Shown here: one piece after another, positions 27,929 to 37,020 of the stretch
Layout: every line of letters begins with the position of its first letter
Numbering within the stretch: position 1 is the first letter of the stretch
Source of the DNA: Nocardia macrotermitis
GTDB lineage: Bacteria; Actinomycetota; Actinomycetes; Mycobacteriales; Mycobacteriaceae
DNA: 64,000 nt
Direction of reading: 5' to 3'
NCBI RefSeq assembly: GCF_009604405.1
Contig: NZ_WEGK01000025.1
Span: 1 to 64,000, forward strand
Notes under the pieces: model-generated
Told to the model about the DNA's origin: nothing
Seen by the model: the letters and a program-made list of their open reading frames with translations, nothing else
Database searches by the model: none
Made by a program: the position numbers and the translations under genes

Positions 27929-29458
27929 CTATCTGCCCAGCGGAAGCTGCTGCCACTGTTCGATCAGCTGATCGATGGTGTGGTGCTGCCAGCTCATCAC
28001 GATCACGAACCGGGAGTAGGCCGAGTCGGGGAAGAACGTCCACACCGGCGGATGGGTGGTGTCGTGGCTGTAGTCGCTGCCGGTGCAGGTGACGACCAGC
28101 GGCGGCCGGGCCTGTTCGGCGTGGGGCAGCGACTGCGGACGCGGATCGCAGGCGTTGAACAACTTCGCGACCAGCCCGTTCAGTCCGAGCCTGGCATGGG
28201 CCGACCCGGCACGATCCATGATGTCGATGACCAGCGGACTCCCGTCGTCCACCTGGACCACACACGAGATGCGGGCGTAGTCGTGATCGGCGGGCTCCTC
28301 GGTGGAACCCGGATCGTTCTGCCGGCACAGCGCCCCGCGCCAGCCGGTATTGGCGTTCATCCCGCCGATGAGCCCCGGAAACGCCTGTGCCGCAGGGGCA
28401 TGCCGGGTGTCCCAGCCCGACGACGCACCCGCCGGAACGACCGTGGACGCCGCGGAATCACGCGCGCCGCCGAACACGTCGGTGCCCAGGATCAGGTAGC
28501 CGAGCACCGCGAGCATCACCACCGCGGCGCCGGCCACCGGCAGCGCCCAGCGCGGCAGCTTCCGGTCCCGTCGCGAATCACGTTGCGGCTTCGGCTTTTC
28601 CACCGGTTTCGACAGCGCCGTGGTATCGCTGATCCCGGCCCGCACCCGCGCCACCTCGGCGACGAACTCACCGCAGGTGTCGAAACGATCCGCCGGATCC
28701 TTGGCCAGCGCTTTGGCGAAAACCGGGTCCAGCGTGGCCAATTCGGGCATCAGCTCACCCGGCAGCAGCGGCGGGGTGTAGACGTGCGCGTGCATCAGCG
28801 CGATCGAATTGGTCACCGGGAACGGCGGCCGCCCGGTCAGCAGCACGAACAGGCTGCACGCCAGGGAGTACTGATCGGACCGGTGATCGACCGGATCACC
28901 CGAAACCTGTTCCGGCGACACGTAAGCCGCGGTACCTGTCACCGAACCGGTCCTGGTCAGACCGGTGGTGACCTCGCGCAGCCGGGCGATACCGAAATCG
29001 GTGAGCAGCGCGCGTTCGCGGCGACCGGGTTCGGGGGCGGCGATCAGGAAGTTCGAGGGTTTCACGTCCCGGTGCAGCACACCGGCCCGATGCGCGTAGT
29101 CGAGCGCGTCGGCGATCTGCGCACCGATCCGCAACGCACGTTCCACTTCGACGTCGGCGAGTTTCCCGGCATCGGTCCCGTGCACGAATTGCATTGCGAT
29201 CCAGTGGATGTCATCGGTGACACCACGATCGAAGATGGTCACGATATTGGGATGGTCCAGGGCGGCAGTGAAATCCGCCTCCCGCTCGAACCGCTGCCGG
29301 GCCTCGGGATCGGCCTTCGCCGGATCGAGCAGTTTCAGGGCCACAGCCCTGGGCAGCCGGGGATCCTGCGCCAGATAGACGATGCCCCAGCCGCCGGAAC
29401 CGAGTTTGCGGTCGATGATGTAACCGGCGAACGAATCGCCGGAGTCGAGCTCGATCAC
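27929..29458 (-). CDS. receptor-type Ser/Thr protein kinase (PknH-like)
   Basis: GTG 29458 is chosen because GGAGGG lies eight bases upstream. The 509-residue protein has a complete Hanks kinase domain: GSGGWG loop at 20-25, Lys42 in VALKLL, catalytic Asp131 in HRDVKPSN, Asp154 of DFG and GTAAYVSPEQ. A basic juxtamembrane stretch and one membrane helix near 315-335 follow. The extracellular C-terminal domain of about 170 residues has four Cys (LCRQ, ISCVV, NACD, VTCTG), like the PknH sensor domain. It would phosphorylate proteins in response to an external signal. It ends 55 bases before the cyclase start on the same strand and may be cotranscribed with the cyclase and crp genes. Confidence 0.92.
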   Translation of the reverse strand: MIELDSGDSFAGYIIDRKLGSGGWGIVYLAQDPRLPRAVALKLLDPAKADPEARQRFEREADFTAALDHPNIVTIFDRGVTDDIHWIAMQFVHGTDAGKLADVEVERALRIGAQIADALDYAHRAGVLHRDVKPSNFLIAAPEPGRRERALLTDFGIARLREVTTGLTRTGSVTGTAAYVSPEQVSGDPVDHRSDQYSLACSLFVLLTGRPPFPVTNSIALMHAHVYTPPLLPGELMPELATLDPVFAKALAKDPADRFDTCGEFVAEVARVRAGISDTTALSKPVEKPKPQRDSRRDRKLPRWALPVAGAAVVMLAVLGYLILGTDVFGGARDSAASTVVPAGASSGWDTRHAPAAQAFPGLIGGMNANTGWRGALCRQNDPGSTEEPADHDYARISCVVQVDDGSPLVIDIMDRAGSAHARLGLNGLVAKLFNACDPRPQSLPHAEQARPPLVVTCTGSDYSHDTTHPPVWTFFPDSAYSRFVIVMSWQHHTIDQLIEQWQQLPLGR

Positions 29459-29652
29459 CGTTACCCTCCGGTCGCGGTACCGCGCAAATATCGCGGTGAT
29501 GGTTCTTTCCGACACCCACACTACGCATGCCCCGCTCGATCGGCGCGGGCGCACAAAAGGCTGGGGCGGTGGGGTTTACGACTGCCCGGGGTGGTGCCCG
29601 GCGCGGTGGCCGGGGCACTCGCCGTCCGAGCGGTACTCGTGGTGCTCGAGGT

Positions 29653-29949
29653 TCAGCGGCCGCGGAACCAGTCGAAGTCGAAGCCGCGGTGGTGGTTGCG
29701 GTAGTCGTCCCAGTCGCGGTGGTGGCTGCCGTGCCACACGTTGCGGTCGCAGAAGTTGTAGTAGTGCCAGTTGAAGTTGTTGCCCCAACCGCAGTAGCCC
29801 TCACCCCACCAGGTGTGCATCGAGTGACCGACCGAGGCGTGCGCCGGTTCGGCGGCAACCGGTGTGGCAGAGGCCATTCCGGCTCCCGCACCGGCCAGGG
29901 CGGCGGCGGTGGCGGCGACGGCGGCGATGCGGCGGATCTTGCTGATCAT
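29653..29949 (-). CDS. small secreted aromatic/His-rich protein
   Basis: ATG 29949 follows TTGGAG. The 98-residue product has a Sec signal peptide ending near SATPVAA, then about 65 residues packed with Trp, His, Tyr, Phe, Asp and Asn and only two Cys (GYCGWGNNFN, NFCDRN). The tail HHRGFDFDWFRGR alternates charge and aromatic residues. This composition suggests metal or surface binding after export, but I cannot name a family. Confidence 0.65.
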   Translation of the reverse strand: MISKIRRIAAVAATAAALAGAGAGMASATPVAAEPAHASVGHSMHTWWGEGYCGWGNNFNWHYYNFCDRNVWHGSHHRDWDDYRNHHRGFDFDWFRGR

Positions 29950-30041
29950 GTTGTGCTCCAAGGTGTTTCGCTCTGGTTGGCAAGGTGATCACTATCTTGC
30001 CGACCCGCGAGCGAAAGTACTGCCAGCGTGACGACGCTCGG

Positions 30042-30061
30042 TGTGTAAACCTCGATACACA
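30042..30061. promoter_or_regulatory. inverted repeat upstream of secreted protein gene
   Basis: TGTGTA and TACACA flank an eight-base spacer (TGTGTAAACCTCGATACACA), a perfect six-base inverted repeat. It lies 93 bases upstream of the aromatic-rich secreted protein start and just past the ino1 terminator. Its outline resembles a Crp-type site with a longer spacer. Confidence 0.35.
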
Positions 30062-30082
30062 ACGCGGAAACGCGAATCGCGG

Positions 30083-30121
30083 AAAAAGCGATGCGCCCCC
30101 GGGAATCCCGGGGGCGCATCG
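30083..30121 (-). terminator. Rho-independent terminator of ino1
   Basis: CGATGCGCCCCCGGG at 30089-30103 pairs perfectly with CCCGGGGGCGCATCG at 30107-30121, with a three-base loop. On the minus strand the stem is followed by CTTTTTCC (complement of 30081-30088). This is a textbook terminator 25 bases after the ino1 stop. Confidence 0.85.
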
Positions 30122-30145
30122 ATTCACCACATCCGACTACGCGGT

Positions 30146-31261
30146 TCAGGCGTTGATGATGAACGCCTCGAGCTCGGCGCGGGCCACGTCGTCGGCCAGC
30201 TGCTTCGGCGGGGACTTCATCAGGTAGGCCGAGGCCGGGATGACCGGTCCGCCGATGCCGCGGTCCTTGGCGATCTTGGCCGCGCGCACCGCGTCGATGA
30301 TGATGCCCGCCGAGTTCGGCGAATCCCACACCTCGAGCTTGTACTCCAGGTTCAGCGGCACGTCACCGAAGGCGCGGCCCTCCAGGCGCACGTACGCCCA
30401 CTTGCGGTCGTCCAGCCAGCCGACGTGGTCCGACGGGCCGATGTGCACGTCGTTCGCGCCCAGTTCCTTCTTCAGGTTACTGGTCACGGCCTGGGTCTTG
30501 GAGATCTTCTTGGACTCCAGGCGCTCGCGCTCGAGCATGTTCTTGAAGTCCATGTTGCCGCCGACGTTGAGCTGCATGGTGCGGTCCAGCTGCACGCCGC
30601 GGTCCTCGAACAGCTTGGCCATGACGCGGTGCGTGATGGTCGCGCCGACCTGGGACTTGATGTCGTCACCGACGATCGGGACGCCGGCGTCGGCGAACTT
30701 CTTCGCCCAGACCGGGTCCGAGGCGATGAAGACCGGCAGCGCGTTCACGAATGCGACATTGGCGTCGATGGCACATTGCGCGTAGAACTTGTCGGCCTCT
30801 TCCGAACCGACCGGCAGGTAGGAGACCAGGACGTCGACGTTCGCGTCCTTCAGCGCCTGCACCATGTTCACCGGCTCGGCCTCGGACAGCTCGATGGTCT
30901 CGGCGTAGTACTTGCCGATGCCGTCGAGGGTCGGGCCGCGCTGCACGGTGATCCCGGTGGGCGGCACGTCGGAGATCTTGATGGTGTTGTTCTCGCTGGC
31001 GAAGATCGCGTCGGACAGGTCGAAGCCGACCTTCTTGGCGTCCACGTCGAACGCGGCGACGAACTTCACATCGCGCACGTGGTACGGGCCGAACTTGACG
31101 TGCATCAGGCCGGGCACGGTCGCGGTCTCGTCCGCGTCCTGGTAGTACTGCACGCCCTGGACCAGCGAAGAGGCGCAGTTACCCACACCCACGATGGCCA
31201 CGCGAATCTCGGACCCGGCGCTCGCACCGGTGGCCTGTGCAGCCGTGTTGACATCACTCAT
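30146..31261 (-). CDS. ino1: inositol-3-phosphate synthase
   Basis: The 371-residue protein matches the actinobacterial/archaeal-type myo-inositol-1-phosphate synthase. It has the NAD-binding glycine motif AIVGVGNCASSL near the N-terminus, then SYLPVGSEEADKFYA, GDDIKSQVGATITHR and NVGGNMDFKNM. It converts glucose 6-phosphate to inositol 1-phosphate for phosphatidylinositol, mannosylated lipids and mycothiol. The start overlaps the stop of the PadR gene by four bases, the same pair as Rv0047c-Rv0046c of M. tuberculosis. Confidence 0.96.
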   Translation of the reverse strand: MSDVNTAAQATGASAGSEIRVAIVGVGNCASSLVQGVQYYQDADETATVPGLMHVKFGPYHVRDVKFVAAFDVDAKKVGFDLSDAIFASENNTIKISDVPPTGITVQRGPTLDGIGKYYAETIELSEAEPVNMVQALKDANVDVLVSYLPVGSEEADKFYAQCAIDANVAFVNALPVFIASDPVWAKKFADAGVPIVGDDIKSQVGATITHRVMAKLFEDRGVQLDRTMQLNVGGNMDFKNMLERERLESKKISKTQAVTSNLKKELGANDVHIGPSDHVGWLDDRKWAYVRLEGRAFGDVPLNLEYKLEVWDSPNSAGIIIDAVRAAKIAKDRGIGGPVIPASAYLMKSPPKQLADDVARAELEAFIINA

Positions 31262-31827
31262 GGCCGGTATTTCCCTCTTTCTGTGGTGCCGCTTTCATCG
31301 ATCGCGCCTTCCGTCGATTGCTCCGCGGCGATCAATTCGTTGAGCCAGCGCACTTCGCGCTCGCTTGATTCGAGGCCGAGCTGGTGCAGCTGCCGGGTGT
31401 AGCGATCCAGGGTCCCGCTGGCCCGCTTGATCGCCTCCCGCAGCCCCTCCCGGCGCTCCTCGACCTGCCGGCGCCGGCCCTCCAGGATCCGCATCCGCGC
31501 CTCGGCGGGGGTGCGGCCGAAGAAGGCCAGGTGAACGCCGAATCCGTCGTCGGTGTAGTTCTGCGGCCCGGTGTCGGCGAGCAGCTCGCTGAACCGCTCC
31601 CGGCCGGGTTCGGTCAGCTGATAAACCCGCCGTGCCCGCCGAGTCACCGCGCCGGCCGGGGACTCCTCGGCGATCAACCCGTCGGCCTGCATGCGGCGCA
31701 GGGTCGGGTAGAGCGAGCCGTAGGAGAACGCCCGGAACGGCCCGAGCAACCCGGTCAGGCGTTTGCGCAGCTCGTAGCCGTGCATGGGCGCTTCCAGGAG
31801 CAGCCCGAGAATCGCGAGTTCGAGCAT
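31258..31827 (-). CDS. PadR-family transcriptional regulator
   Basis: The 189-residue protein has the PadR winged helix at its start (MLELAILGLLLEAPMHGYEL, then GSLYPTLRRMQADGLI) and a C-terminal helical dimer domain rich in Arg and Glu. It overlaps ino1 by four bases, so regulator and enzyme are made together. A perfect inverted repeat 57 bases upstream is the likely operator, suggesting feedback control of inositol synthesis. It corresponds in position to Rv0047c. Confidence 0.9.
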   Translation of the reverse strand: MLELAILGLLLEAPMHGYELRKRLTGLLGPFRAFSYGSLYPTLRRMQADGLIAEESPAGAVTRRARRVYQLTEPGRERFSELLADTGPQNYTDDGFGVHLAFFGRTPAEARMRILEGRRRQVEERREGLREAIKRASGTLDRYTRQLHQLGLESSEREVRWLNELIAAEQSTEGAIDESGTTERGKYRP

Positions 31828-31883
31828 CGGGCCTCACCTCCTGCCGAGTCGTATGCGAACCGCACCTGTGGATGCAATGACCA

Positions 31884-31904
31884 ACTATATCGCGCCGATA
31901 TAGT
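31884..31904. promoter_or_regulatory. PadR operator upstream of padR-ino1
   Basis: ACTATATC and GATATAGT flank GCGCC, a perfect eight-base inverted repeat 57 bases before the PadR start and 97 bases before the divergent DUF5318 gene. It is sharply AT-rich against its surroundings and has the shape of known PadR operators. Confidence 0.7.
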
Positions 31905-32000
31905 AGCCGACACGTCGGTGCGACACATCGAGTTGCGCCGGACGGATCGAGGGCGCGGACCCGGCGGCGTGTGTCGGTGTGCACCGCTACTCTGGTGAGC

Positions 32001-32411
32001 GTGCGAATTCAGCGGCAGGTAGTGGACTATGCGCTTCGGCGTCGGTCGCTGCTGGCCGATGTCTATGCGGGTCGCGTCGCCGTCAGCGAGGTCTGCGATG
32101 CGAATCCTTATCTGTTGCGCGCGGCGAAGTTCCACGGACGAGGCAGTGAGGTCACCTGCCCCATCTGCCGGAAAGAGCAGCTCACTCTCGTATCGTGGGT
32201 CTACGGCGATGGACTCGGCCCGGTCGCGGGCTCGGCCCGCACGCCCGAGGAGCTGATCCGGCTGGCGGAGACCCGCGAGGAGTTCTCGGTGCACGTGGTC
32301 GAGGTGTGCCGTAGCTGTAGCTGGAACCACCTGGTGCAGTCCTATGTGCTGGGGCACGTACCGACGCCCACGCGTCGGCGCACCGGCACCCGTCGGACCG
32401 CCGCCGAGTGA
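32001..32411 (+). CDS. DUF5318 protein (Rv0049-like)
   Basis: GTG 32001 gives a start (VRIQRQVVDYALRRRSLLA) that fits my recollection of the M. tuberculosis counterpart Rv0049. The 136-residue protein has two Cys pairs, CPIC near residue 52 and CRSC near residue 103, that probably form a zinc ribbon, and a basic tail. Function unknown. It precedes ponA1 as in mycobacteria. Confidence 0.82.
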   Translation: MRIQRQVVDYALRRRSLLADVYAGRVAVSEVCDANPYLLRAAKFHGRGSEVTCPICRKEQLTLVSWVYGDGLGPVAGSARTPEELIRLAETREEFSVHVVEVCRSCSWNHLVQSYVLGHVPTPTRRRTGTRRTAAE

Positions 32412-32505
32412 TGTGTATCGCGCTTGCGGGCCGCCCCGGCAGGCCCGCGGCGGTTGTTGTGATCGGCCGCCACCCGGACCGTTTCGAGTTATGGAGATCC
32501 GAGCT

Positions 32506-35256
32506 GTGACTTCGCCCTACGACGATGGACCGTCCGGCGGCCGCGCCAACCGCGGTCCGCAATCCGGCCCCGGCGGATATCCCCCGCCGCGTCCGGGGGG
32601 CCCGCCGCAGGGCGGACGGCCGATGCCGCCGGCGCGTCCGGGCGGACAGGCGCCCGGCCCGCGCCGCAGCGGCCCGCCCTCGGGCGATATGCGTGCGCCG
32701 CAGGGCGATACACGCGCACCGCAGAGCCAGCCGCCCCGCGGTCCGGGCGGACAGGCCCCGCGCGGCCCCGGCGGCCAGCCACCGCGACGGCCCGGCCCCG
32801 CGGCCCGGCCCGGCCCGCCCAGCGGCGCGACGCAGAAGATCGCCAACCCGGCCTCCGGAGCCACCCGGAAGATTCCGCCCGGCACCCTCGGCGAGGCCAT
32901 GTCGAGTCGAAATCAACGCTCCGGCACGGGAACTCGCCCGCGGCCCGGTGACAACACCCGGCCGCGCACCGGCGCCAACCGCGCGGTCGGCGGCGGCACC
33001 CCGCCGTCCGGTCCGCCCCCGCGCCGCAACGGCTCGGGTTCCGGCGGCGGCAAAGGTCCCAAGGGCCGCAAGCAGAAATCCCCCTGGAGGATCGTGCGTC
33101 GCGTCCTGTACGTGCTGGTGGCGCTGGCCGTCGTGGTGCCCAGCGCGGTCTTCCTGATCGCGTACTCGACTGTCTCGGTACCCAAACCCGGCGACCTCAA
33201 AACCGCTCAGGTCGCCACCATCCTCGCCGACGACGGCACCACGACCATCGGCAAAATCGTTCCGCCGCAAGGTAACCGCACCGACGTCACGATCGATCAG
33301 ATCCCGCCGCACGTGCGCAACGCGGTGATCGCCGCGGAGGACCGGTCCTTCTACACCAACCCCGGCTTCTCCATCTCCGGCTTCGCCCGCGCTGTGCGCG
33401 ACAACCTGATGGGCAAGTCCACCGCCGGTGGTGGTTCCACGATCACCCAGCAGTACGTCAAGAACGCCATGGTCGGCAACCAGCACTCGCTGACCCGAAA
33501 GCTGCACGAGCTGGTCATCTCCGCGAAGATGGCGCGGCAGTGGAGCAAGGACGACATCCTCACCGCGTACCTGAACACCATCCCGTTCGGCCGCGGCACC
33601 TTCGGTATCAACGCCGCCGCACAGGCGTACTTCGGCAAGAAGGTGCAGAACCTGACCGTCGAAGAGGGCGCGATGCTGGCCGCCACCATCAACCAGCCCT
33701 ACGGTCTGGACCCGGAGAACAACCGCGCGGGCGCGGTCCAGCGCTGGAACTACGTACTCGACGGCATGGTCTCGATGGGCAATCTGCCCAAGGCGCAGCG
33801 CGAGCCGATGAAGTACCCGAACGTGCTGTCCTCCAGCGCGAGCTCGGGCAACAAGAACGATCCCGATTCCGGTCCCAACGGTCTGATCAAGCGTCAGGTG
33901 GTCAGCGAACTGTCCGAGGCCGGGATCAGCGACAGCCAGATCAACACCGAGGGCCTGCAGATCACCACCACCATCAACGCCAAGGCCCAGCAGGCCGCGG
34001 TCGATTCGGTGACCAAGAACATGAAGGGTGAACGTCCCGAGGACCGCACGGCCGTGGTGTCGGTCGATCCGAAGGACGGCGCGGTCAAGGCGTACTACGG
34101 CGGTTCCAACGGCCAGGGCTACGACTTCGCCAACGCCGGTCTGATGACCGGTTCGACGTTCAAGGTCTTCGGTCTGGCGGAGAACCTCGAGATGGGTAAA
34201 CCGCTGTCCACCATGTACTCCAGTGCCGATCTGGACGTGCACGGCATCAAGATCACCAACGCCGAGGGTGAGACCTGTGGGGTCTGCACCATCGCCGAGG
34301 CGCTGAAGCGATCGCTGAACACCAGCTTCTACCGCATGGAGCTGGACATGGGCGGCAACGGCCCGGAGAAGATCGCCGAGATGGCGCACAAGCTCGGTAT
34401 CCCGGACACCATTCCGGGCGTCGGCAAGACCCTCACCGAGCCGGACGGGTCGGGCCCCAACGACGGCATCATCCTGGGCCAGTACCAGGTTCGCGCCCTC
34501 GACATGGCCTCCGCGTACGGCACTCTCGGCGCCGAGGGCATCTACCACAAACCGCACTTCGTGCAGAAGGTCGTCACCGCCGACGGTCAGGTGCTGCTGG
34601 ATCGCGGACAGTCCGCCGGTGAGCGCAAGGTGTCCAAGGCCGTGGCGGACAACGTGGTCGCGGCGATGGCGCCGATCGCGCACTCCTCGTTCAAGCACGA
34701 TCTGGCGGGCGGGCGCGTCTCGGCGGCCAAGACCGGTACCGTCCAGCTCGGTGACACCGGCCAGAACCGCGACGCCTGGATGATCGGCCTGACGCCCTCG
34801 CTCTCGACCGCCGTCTGGGTCGGTACCGAGAAGGGTGTCGCGCTGAAGAACGCCAACGGCGGCATCATGTACGGCTCGACCCTGCCGTCGGACATCTGGA
34901 AGGACACCATGGACGGCGCGCTCGACGGCACGCCGAAGGAGACCTTCCCGAAGCCCGCCGAGATCGGTGGCCAGGCCGGTGTGCCGTCGTACTCCGCGCC
35001 GTACACCCCGCCGTCCTCGACGACCGAACAGTTCGTCCCGCCGGTGGAGATCACCCCGTCGCAGGTGGAGATCCTGCCGGGCGTCACCATCCCGATTCCG
35101 GGATTCCACCAGAACCAGAGTCGCCCGCAGCAACAACAGCAACAGCAGCCGAACGACGCCGGACCGATGTCGGGTCAGCCCGTCGCACCGGACGGAACCT
35201 GGCCGAGCACACCGGCTCCCGGGGAGAGCACCAACAGCAACGGCGGCGGCAACTAG
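32506..35256 (+). CDS. ponA1: class A penicillin-binding protein PonA1
   Basis: The start is GTG 32506, with GGAG at about nine bases; an ATG at 32491 is the alternative. The 916-residue protein has a Pro/Gly/Arg-rich cytosolic head of nearly 200 residues, one membrane helix (VLYVLVALAVVVPSAVFLIA), a GT51 domain (AAEDRSFYTN, GGGSTITQQYVKN) and a transpeptidase domain with S550-T-F-K, SLN at 603 and KTG at 742. The tail is Gln/Pro/Ser-rich. It synthesises cell-wall peptidoglycan. Position between DUF5318 and a GT87 protein matches Rv0050. Confidence 0.93.
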   Translation: MTSPYDDGPSGGRANRGPQSGPGGYPPPRPGGPPQGGRPMPPARPGGQAPGPRRSGPPSGDMRAPQGDTRAPQSQPPRGPGGQAPRGPGGQPPRRPGPAARPGPPSGATQKIANPASGATRKIPPGTLGEAMSSRNQRSGTGTRPRPGDNTRPRTGANRAVGGGTPPSGPPPRRNGSGSGGGKGPKGRKQKSPWRIVRRVLYVLVALAVVVPSAVFLIAYSTVSVPKPGDLKTAQVATILADDGTTTIGKIVPPQGNRTDVTIDQIPPHVRNAVIAAEDRSFYTNPGFSISGFARAVRDNLMGKSTAGGGSTITQQYVKNAMVGNQHSLTRKLHELVISAKMARQWSKDDILTAYLNTIPFGRGTFGINAAAQAYFGKKVQNLTVEEGAMLAATINQPYGLDPENNRAGAVQRWNYVLDGMVSMGNLPKAQREPMKYPNVLSSSASSGNKNDPDSGPNGLIKRQVVSELSEAGISDSQINTEGLQITTTINAKAQQAAVDSVTKNMKGERPEDRTAVVSVDPKDGAVKAYYGGSNGQGYDFANAGLMTGSTFKVFGLAENLEMGKPLSTMYSSADLDVHGIKITNAEGETCGVCTIAEALKRSLNTSFYRMELDMGGNGPEKIAEMAHKLGIPDTIPGVGKTLTEPDGSGPNDGIILGQYQVRALDMASAYGTLGAEGIYHKPHFVQKVVTADGQVLLDRGQSAGERKVSKAVADNVVAAMAPIAHSSFKHDLAGGRVSAAKTGTVQLGDTGQNRDAWMIGLTPSLSTAVWVGTEKGVALKNANGGIMYGSTLPSDIWKDTMDGALDGTPKETFPKPAEIGGQAGVPSYSAPYTPPSSTTEQFVPPVEITPSQVEILPGVTIPIPGFHQNQSRPQQQQQQQPNDAGPMSGQPVAPDGTWPSTPAPGESTNSNGGGN

Positions 35257-35307
35257 AGCCGACGGCGACCGGGACAGTCGACACGCCAACCGGTAGCGTC
35301 GGTTGGC

Positions 35308-37005
35308 GTGTTCGAGGAGCGAGTGGCGAAGGCGGGGAACCGGGGCGAGATGCGGGAATCTCCAGACACATACCCGGCCGCCGACGCCGAGCCCCGCTCG
35401 GCGACCTGGCGTGATCGTCCCAGCCGTACCGATCCGCTGACCGCACAGCTGTCCACCGCGATCGGCGGCCCGGTCGGCGATCACGCCCTGATCGGCCGGG
35501 CCCGATTCTGGACGCCGGTGCGGGTGATGCTGGCCTTCGCGGTGGTCATGCTGGCCCTGAGCTGGGGCGGTAAGGCCGCGTGCATCCAGCAGACCACCAC
35601 CGACGACGGCCGGTTGACCCTGGACTGGAACAACGGCCGCCAGTACGTCGCGATGTGCTACTCCGACACCGTGCCGCTGTACGGCGCGGAACGTCTGGAC
35701 GAGGGCGCGTTCCCGTACAAGAAGAGCTGGACCGAATACGGTTCGGACGGGAAACCGCACACCCGGTACATGGAATATCCCGTGCTTTCCGGTCTCTACC
35801 AGTACATTTCGATGGAACTGGCCAATGTGTGGGAGTCGCTGCCGCTGCCCGGGGGGCTGCCGGTGGTGGTGTATTTCGATGTCGCGGTGATCGGTCTGGC
35901 GATGGCCTGGCTGGTGACGGTCTGGGCGTCGACGCAGTTGGCGGGGCGACGGATCTGGGATGCCGCGCTGGTGGCGATCTCACCGCTGGTGCTGGTGCAC
36001 GCGTTCACCAATTTCGACGCGCTGGCAACGGCTTTCGCCGCGACCGGCATGCTCGCCTGGGCCCGCCGACGTTCGGTACTGGCGGGCGTCCTGCTCGGCC
36101 TGGGCGGCGCGGCGAAGCTGTATCCGCTGCTGCTGCTCGGTCCGATCGTGGTGCTGTGTCTGCGCACCGCCGACCGTCAGCGCATCCCCGGAATGCGAGA
36201 GTTGTTGCGCCGCAGCGGAACCGGTTTCGGTGACGCGGTGCGCGAATATCTCGCGGGCGCCCGGCACAGTCCGCTGCGCGCCGCGGGGGTCGCGGTCGGG
36301 GCCGCGGCGGTGAGCTGGATCGTGGTGAATCTGCCGATCGCCGTGCCGTTCACGAACGGCTGGTGGGAGTTCTTCCGGCTGAACACGCAGCGCCAGGCCG
36401 ATCCGGATTCGATCTACAACGTGATCACCTCGTTCACCGGTTGGACGGGTTTCGACGGCACCCTCGCCCCCGAGCAGACGCCCTCGGCGCTGAACACGGT
36501 CTCGCTGCTGCTGTTCGTGCTGGCCTGTGCCGCAATCGCTTACATCGCGCTGACCGCGTCGCGGCGGCCACGGCTGGCGCAGTTGATCTTCCTGGTGGTC
36601 GCGGCGTTCCTGCTGACCAACAAGGTGTGGAGTCCGCAGTACTCGCTGTGGCTGGTGCCGCTGGCCGTGCTGGCCCTGCCGAATCGCCGAATCCTGTTGA
36701 CCTGGATGACGATCGACGCGCTGGTCTGGTTCCCGCGGATGTATTACTACCTGGGCACCGACCGCAAGGGGGTGCCCGAGCAGTGGTTCACCGGCACCGT
36801 CTTCCTGCGCGATCTGGCCGTGATCGCGTTGTGCGCCTTGATCGTTCGGCAGATCTACCGGCCGTCCGAGGATCTGGTGCGGCTCGAGGGTGTGGACGAT
36901 CCGGTCGGCGGAATCCTGGATCGCGCGCCGGATCCGCTGCTGCCGTGGTTGCCCGCGTTCCTGCGGCCGCAGGTGTCGCACGTCAGCGCGCAGCCGGTAC
37001 GGTAA
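35308..37005 (+). CDS. GT87-family integral membrane glycosyltransferase (Rv0051-like)
   Basis: The 565-residue protein starts at GTG 35308, 51 bases after ponA1. A cytosolic head of about 65 residues is followed by around ten hydrophobic helices. An Asp/Glu-containing outer loop comes after the first helix (LDEGAFPYKKSW, MEYPVLSGLYQY), and KLYPLLLLGPIV lies in the middle, which fits polyprenyl-phosphate-sugar mannosyltransferases of family GT87. It would transfer a sugar from a lipid carrier outside the membrane. The order ponA1-this-rpsF is that of M. tuberculosis. A paralogue faces it. Confidence 0.82.
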   Translation: MFEERVAKAGNRGEMRESPDTYPAADAEPRSATWRDRPSRTDPLTAQLSTAIGGPVGDHALIGRARFWTPVRVMLAFAVVMLALSWGGKAACIQQTTTDDGRLTLDWNNGRQYVAMCYSDTVPLYGAERLDEGAFPYKKSWTEYGSDGKPHTRYMEYPVLSGLYQYISMELANVWESLPLPGGLPVVVYFDVAVIGLAMAWLVTVWASTQLAGRRIWDAALVAISPLVLVHAFTNFDALATAFAATGMLAWARRRSVLAGVLLGLGGAAKLYPLLLLGPIVVLCLRTADRQRIPGMRELLRRSGTGFGDAVREYLAGARHSPLRAAGVAVGAAAVSWIVVNLPIAVPFTNGWWEFFRLNTQRQADPDSIYNVITSFTGWTGFDGTLAPEQTPSALNTVSLLLFVLACAAIAYIALTASRRPRLAQLIFLVVAAFLLTNKVWSPQYSLWLVPLAVLALPNRRILLTWMTIDALVWFPRMYYYLGTDRKGVPEQWFTGTVFLRDLAVIALCALIVRQIYRPSEDLVRLEGVDDPVGGILDRAPDPLLPWLPAFLRPQVSHVSAQPVR

Positions 37006-37020
37006 CTCGCGCAGAGGGTT

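Noticed and set aside
32182..35760. A 1192-codon minus-strand frame across ponA1
   Set aside because: It mirrors ponA1 and its neighbours, has shadow-type composition and no start context; ponA1 on the plus strand is certain.
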